Origin: Cyathus striatus | Lineage: Eukaryota > Basidiomycota > Agaricomycetes > Agaricales > Nidulariaceae | Direction of reading: 5' to 3' | Length of the DNA: 64,000 nucleotides | Assembly (NCBI GenBank): GCA_025738555.1 | Contig: JAOVFP010000017.1 | Coordinates: 3,162,001-3,226,000, forward strand | Shown: positions 60,216-64,000 of the stretch, one piece after another | How the letters are laid out: the number at the start of each line of letters is the position of its first letter | How positions within the stretch are numbered: position 1 is the first letter of the stretch | Notes under the pieces: model-generated | Told to the model about the DNA's origin: nothing | The model's input: only the letters and a program-made list of their open reading frames with translations | Database searches by the model: none | Position numbers and translations under genes: made by a program

Positions 60216-62148
60216 ATGGACCCAGGTGAAAGCATAAAGGACTGGTCGGGCAGCATTGAGAAAGCAGACAGCGAGACAGCGCCGTACCAGTCTGGAAACA
60301 CGGAGGCGCTAGATTTAGAAGGAGGCTGGGCAGGGTGGACGGCGGTCCTGGGAGTGTATGTACTCCATTCGATCTTCATTCCATGGAGAAAGGGGAGCCT
60401 GATCGTCTATTACAAGGTTTCTTATACACTTTTGTACTTGGGGGTGGGCATACACTTTACTTGGCAGCTCTCAGAGCTAATGCCGTCATACAGATGCTCC
60501 GATTCCTTTGGCGTCTATCAAGGTCGGTTGCGCTATTCTGGCGGCGCTGTGTAGTGAGTTTATCAAGGAAATAGATTACTATGTGAGGGTGTACATGCCC
60601 CACAGCTCTCCTTCTGCGATTTCGTACGTGAGCCATTCCAGTCCTGGCGAATGCTGAAAGGGCAGTAGATGGATAGGAAGCACCAATTCGTTTCTTGGTA
60701 TTACGGGTGGATTGATTTCGGGAAGGCTGTATGATAAAGGATACTTGTACGTCTCGCCTCCTATGATATGATTTCTACTCAATGCCTTCCTAGTCGGTAT
60801 CTCCTCTTCGGAGGAGCTTTGCTATGCTCCGTCGCGCAGTTCATGCTGTCTCTCGTTAAACCTGGACAGTACTACCAGGTGCGATATTCTTACTTCACCA
60901 AGTTAAGCATTAACGCACTTTCAGGCACTCCTAGCACAAGGAATCGCGGCTGGACTGGCAAATGGGATGATGTATGTTCCCTGCATGGCCATCCTGTCGC
61001 ACTACTTCACGCGCAAGTACGCCTTTGCGGTATGTATCGCAGGCTCGGGGGCGTCTCTGGCAACGGTACTGTATCCCATCATGATGAACCACTTGCTCAA
61101 TGGAAAGGAACAAGAAGCAGGGGATGGAAGATTCCAGCGGGCCACGAGAATCAGCGCGGGGATGCTTACTGGGATGCTGGTGGTGGGCTGTATTGTGATT
61201 CGGCCGAGGAGAGAGATGATGGCAGAGAAGTCGAAGAGCGTCGATATGAAAGACGTTGGTGTGAAGTTGAAGAAGTTTGCGAAGGACAAGGCTTACGTCG
61301 CTGCTACAATAGGGTGCGAGAGTACTTCTGGCGTCAAGGTAATGATAATTAAGTCTTTGCAGACTGATGCTGTTCGACATGGGATATTACATACCGCCGT
61401 ATTATTTCCAGCTAGCGGCGACACAACATGGGTTGGATAGGACGTTCGCATTTTATGCGGTGGGTGATATGAGCGCCGGTTGATATATTAGCGGGAGTTG
61501 ACGAATGTGCAGCTGGTGATTATGAACGGCAGCGCATTCATTACGCGGATAATATGTGCGCCGCTGTGTGAGCGTATTGGAGTGGGCAAGCTGATGTGCG
61601 GGACGATGCTGATTCGATCTGTGCTGGTGTTCAGCATGGTAGGGCTAGGGTCGATTGGCAGCTTCACGGTGCTCGGGATGCTGTACGGGGTGACAGGCGG
61701 AACATGTAAGAAGGCGGGATTGATATGGCAAGAGGGTGCAATTAACAAGGGCCTGGACAGATCTGGCGGTCCTCGGACTGGTGCTGGCGAGTCTGGCGGA
61801 TGATGTAAACGAGATTGGGTGCGGAGAGATTGAAATTGATGTGACAGCTGGAGGCTAATGGTGACTGCAGACTGCGAATGGGAGTGGGCTTTGCGTTTGC
61901 TGGTGAGTCACAGTGCTCGGTGTCTATGCGTGCTGATGGGGGCACAAGGACTGGGCGATCTGATTGGTAGGTCTAATTATTGCATGGTACTCTGAGTCGA
62001 GTGACGAGTGACAGGGACGCCGGTGGCCGGTGCGCTGCTGGGGGAGGACTATGGGTGGTGGCGAGTGGGGGTGTTCGGCGGGGCGGCGACGGCGTGCGGG
62101 GGAGTGTGGATGGGTGGGATGGTGCGGGCGAGACAGGGGATAGAATAA
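60216..62148 (+). CDS. MFS transporter, fungal monocarboxylate-permease-like, 450 aa, 13 exons
   Basis: Exons: 60216-60355, 60417-60443, 60494-60522, 60575-60623, 60666-60746, 60794-60878, 60925-61313, 61363-61459, 61492-61705, 61761-61818, 61871-61902, 61949-61966 and 62015-62148. Total 1353 nt, every phase fits. After a hydrophilic N-terminus (MDPGESIKDWSGSIEKAD) come the family landmarks GGWAGWTAVLGV, FCTWG..SFGVYQ, SAISRWIGS, GLISGRLYDKG, AQGIAAGLANGMMYVPCMAI, GYYIPPYYFQ, ITRIICAPLCERIG and GTPVAGALL. About 12 membrane spans are expected; likely a plasma-membrane proton symporter of monocarboxylate type. One intron (61460-61491) is only 32 nt. Long GT-AG intron chain and no stop argue for a functional gene. 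Confidence 0.8.
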
Positions 62149-62606
62149 ATGAATGAGCCGTTATCTTTCCTGACGTGGCGTGATGAGGCCCGTGCGTGCG
62201 GGTTGTGTGATTGTTTGTGGGAATGGAATAAGTTGAATTTGGGATTAGTTGATATTTTATTTTTCTGGTTGTCGCTGCCCTTTTCGTTTCGTTTTCATTC
62301 CTGCCTGCAGCGCGCCATTCCCCTAGACTAGTCATAGCCTAGCATTGGTATCCGTGTCAGGGCTTTCTTTCTCCGCCCAGGCCACCCGCTGCCCGCTTTC
62401 CCGTGTCTGAATTCGAATATTCCTCCTTGATTTTCTTCTTTTTTCGCGTGCGTGTCTTTTCTTTTTCGCCCAACCAACCCACACTCGTTTGTCCCAAATC
62501 CACGCTCCCTACAATTCTCTAACTCGCCTTCCTTTTCGACATACTTTTGCCGTTGCCTTCATAATCCCATCCATTTTTACCGCTTTCCCCCTCCCATATC
62601 GCTTCC
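62149..62606. other. CT-rich promoter/5' region of the RNA-binding protein gene
   Basis: Long pyrimidine-rich tracts (62360-62600), as often seen upstream of highly expressed basidiomycete genes. No TATA seen close to the start. Confidence 0.45.
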
Positions 62607-64000
62607 ATGGACGACCCACAATCTGCCTTTGCATCTCAGTATACTCCTTACGGCTTTGACCTCGACATGATGAAGGTGCCCCTACCACCCCCTAGCCCTG
62701 TTCTTTATATCCTTTTTTCTCATTTTTTTTTTCTATATCCGATAGCGTTCTATCGACGCAGCTGGAGGCCCCGAAGCCAAAAAAATTCGTTGGTCACCCA
62801 CTTCCAACTATGGCGCACAAAATAACGCCTCGACAAACAACAACCCCCGCGATGCCTTTGCCAACTACGGCTACGGCCCTCAGGCCAGCATCGCCCAGTC
62901 GGCGTTCCAAAGCTCTCAGTCATCGGGTGGCTTCGCCACCAGTCCACTTTATTCCACCCCCCAGCTTTCCATCAACACTCAAACGAATGGCCAAGGCATG
63001 ACCCCCCAACTCAGCCCCAACACTGCTGCCGCTGCCTTTGCTGCACAACAACAGCAGCAACAGGTCCAGCAACAGCAGGCCGTCGCCGCTCAACAGCAAC
63101 AACAGCAGCAGCAGCAACAGGGCAGCCCTAATGGTAACCAATATGCCGGCTTCGGGGCATACAACATGCTCGGCATGGGTCTTCCCACCATTAACATGCT
63201 CAATTCCTTCCCTTACAATGGTCAGATGGCCAACTTTGCACAGGTGCGTCGACTTCTTTTGTCCTTCCTTTCTTCTTTCCCCCCTCGTGCCATTCCGACT
63301 CAGTGATAATAATGACCATTTATTTCTACCCATTTTATCAGAACTTCAACCAACAACGCGTTCCCTCCCTCAACCTCAACATTCCAGCGGCGCAAGCAGC
63401 AGCAGCAGGTTATTCTCCCGTCGCACTGTCAGCAGCTCTCGGTGTCTCATCGAATGCCACAGGCCGCACAGTATACGTCGGAAACCTCCCTGCAGCAGCA
63501 TCTGTCGACGAGCTGCTCAATCTCGTCCACTTTGGACCTCTAGAGTCCATCCGCGTTCTTCCCGAGAAATCATGCGTCTTCCTCTCCTTCCTCGATGGTG
63601 CCACCGCCGCCGCGTTCCATGCGGATGCGACGATCAAGAAGCTCTCCCTTCACGGGCAGGAGCTCAAGATCGGCTGGGGAAAGCCAAGCCCTGTGCCTGC
63701 GCAGGTGGCCCTCGCAATCAGCCAGAGCAACGCAAGCCGTAATGTTTATCTTGGTGGTTTGGACGAGAACATGACGGAGGAGCAGTTGAGGGACGATTTG
63801 AGCCGCTTTGGGTTGATTGATCAGGTCAAGATCGTTAGGGATAAGAATATTGGTTTCGTTCATTTCTTGAGCATTACTACTGCCACTAAGGTCTGTATAT
63901 TTTTCCTGCGCTTCATTGAACGTGCTCTTATTGTTTAGTACAGGTTGTAAACACTCTTCCCACCGAGCCGCAATGGGCAGGCAAGCGGGTCAACTACGGA
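62607..64000 (+). CDS. MRN1: Mrn1/Nrd1-like RRM RNA-binding protein (3' end outside window)
   Basis: Exons in view: 62607-62675, 62746-63243, 63342-63890 and 63944-64000 (runs off the window). All phases are 0, with at least 391 aa visible. The N-terminus is low-complexity, with a polyglutamine segment of about 30 residues near 63046-63120 and an Asn/Gln/Gly/Ser-rich part. Then RRM1 starts RTVYVGNLPAAASVDELLNL with RNP1-like SCVFLSFLDG. Next KIGWGKPSPVPAQVALAI leads to RRM2 (RNVYLGGLDENMTEEQLRDD, with IGFVHFLSI), then NTLPTEPQWAGKRVNYG. This order matches yeast Mrn1 and fission yeast Nrd1, multi-RRM proteins binding mRNAs and controlling differentiation. Confidence 0.82.

Noticed and set aside
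61488..61748. Minus-strand ORFs over the MFS gene
   Set aside because: They are opposite a 13-exon chain that fits a known family perfectly.
63046..63120. CAG repeat as an anomalous expansion
   Set aside because: Mixed CAA/CAG glutamine runs are normal in the N-terminus of such RNA-binding proteins.

Overview
The window looks like nuclear DNA of a mushroom-forming basidiomycete (Agaricomycetes). The evidence is dense genes with many 47-65 nt GT-AG introns, CT-rich promoters, tandem small CAP/PR-1 genes, an Mrn1/Nrd1-type RNA-binding protein, and Helitron Rep-helicases with very proline-rich N-termini. No similarity search was run. Exon boundaries were worked out by eye from splice sites and reading-frame continuity.

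Bases 1-27066 form a head-to-tail array of six Helitron-like elements. Every internal junction reads ...GTGTAA(G/A)GCTTG|TCT(T)ATATATAATGAGA..., so each 3' end abuts the next 5' end. Unit 1 (1-5940, 5' part outside the window), unit 5 (12973-20682) and unit 6 (20683-27066) carry a Rep-helicase gene. Units 2, 3 and 4 are 2.3-2.4 kb, AT-rich and non-coding. Each unit ends in a GC-rich hairpin block of about 200 bp (degenerate in unit 6). All three Rep-helicase genes are damaged, mostly by TGA at arginine codons and by indels in C-runs. In units 5 and 6 the predicted start codon is split by an intron (AT|G).

From 27.07 kb the DNA is ordinary single-copy sequence. In order it holds: an HSP20 small heat-shock protein (+); a large coiled-coil/proline-rich protein (-); an unknown 243-aa protein (-); a small basic protein with LYR-like character (-); a candidate 80-aa spliced gene (-); an unknown Ser/Pro-rich protein (+); a SET-MYND (SMYD-type) methyltransferase (-); a long low-complexity protein ending in a BTB-like domain (-); an Sld7-like replication factor (-); a saccharopine-dehydrogenase-like oxidoreductase (-); and an RS-rich SCI1-like nuclear protein (-).

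At 51.1-58.5 kb is a tandem cluster of five CAP-superfamily secreted protein genes, all on the minus strand, with the same seven-exon plan and a 12-nt microexon. Two look intact, one has lost a signature histidine, one is frameshifted, and one has a nonsense codon. A 13-exon monocarboxylate-permease-like MFS transporter (+) and the 5' part of an Mrn1/Nrd1-like RNA-binding protein (+) close the window.
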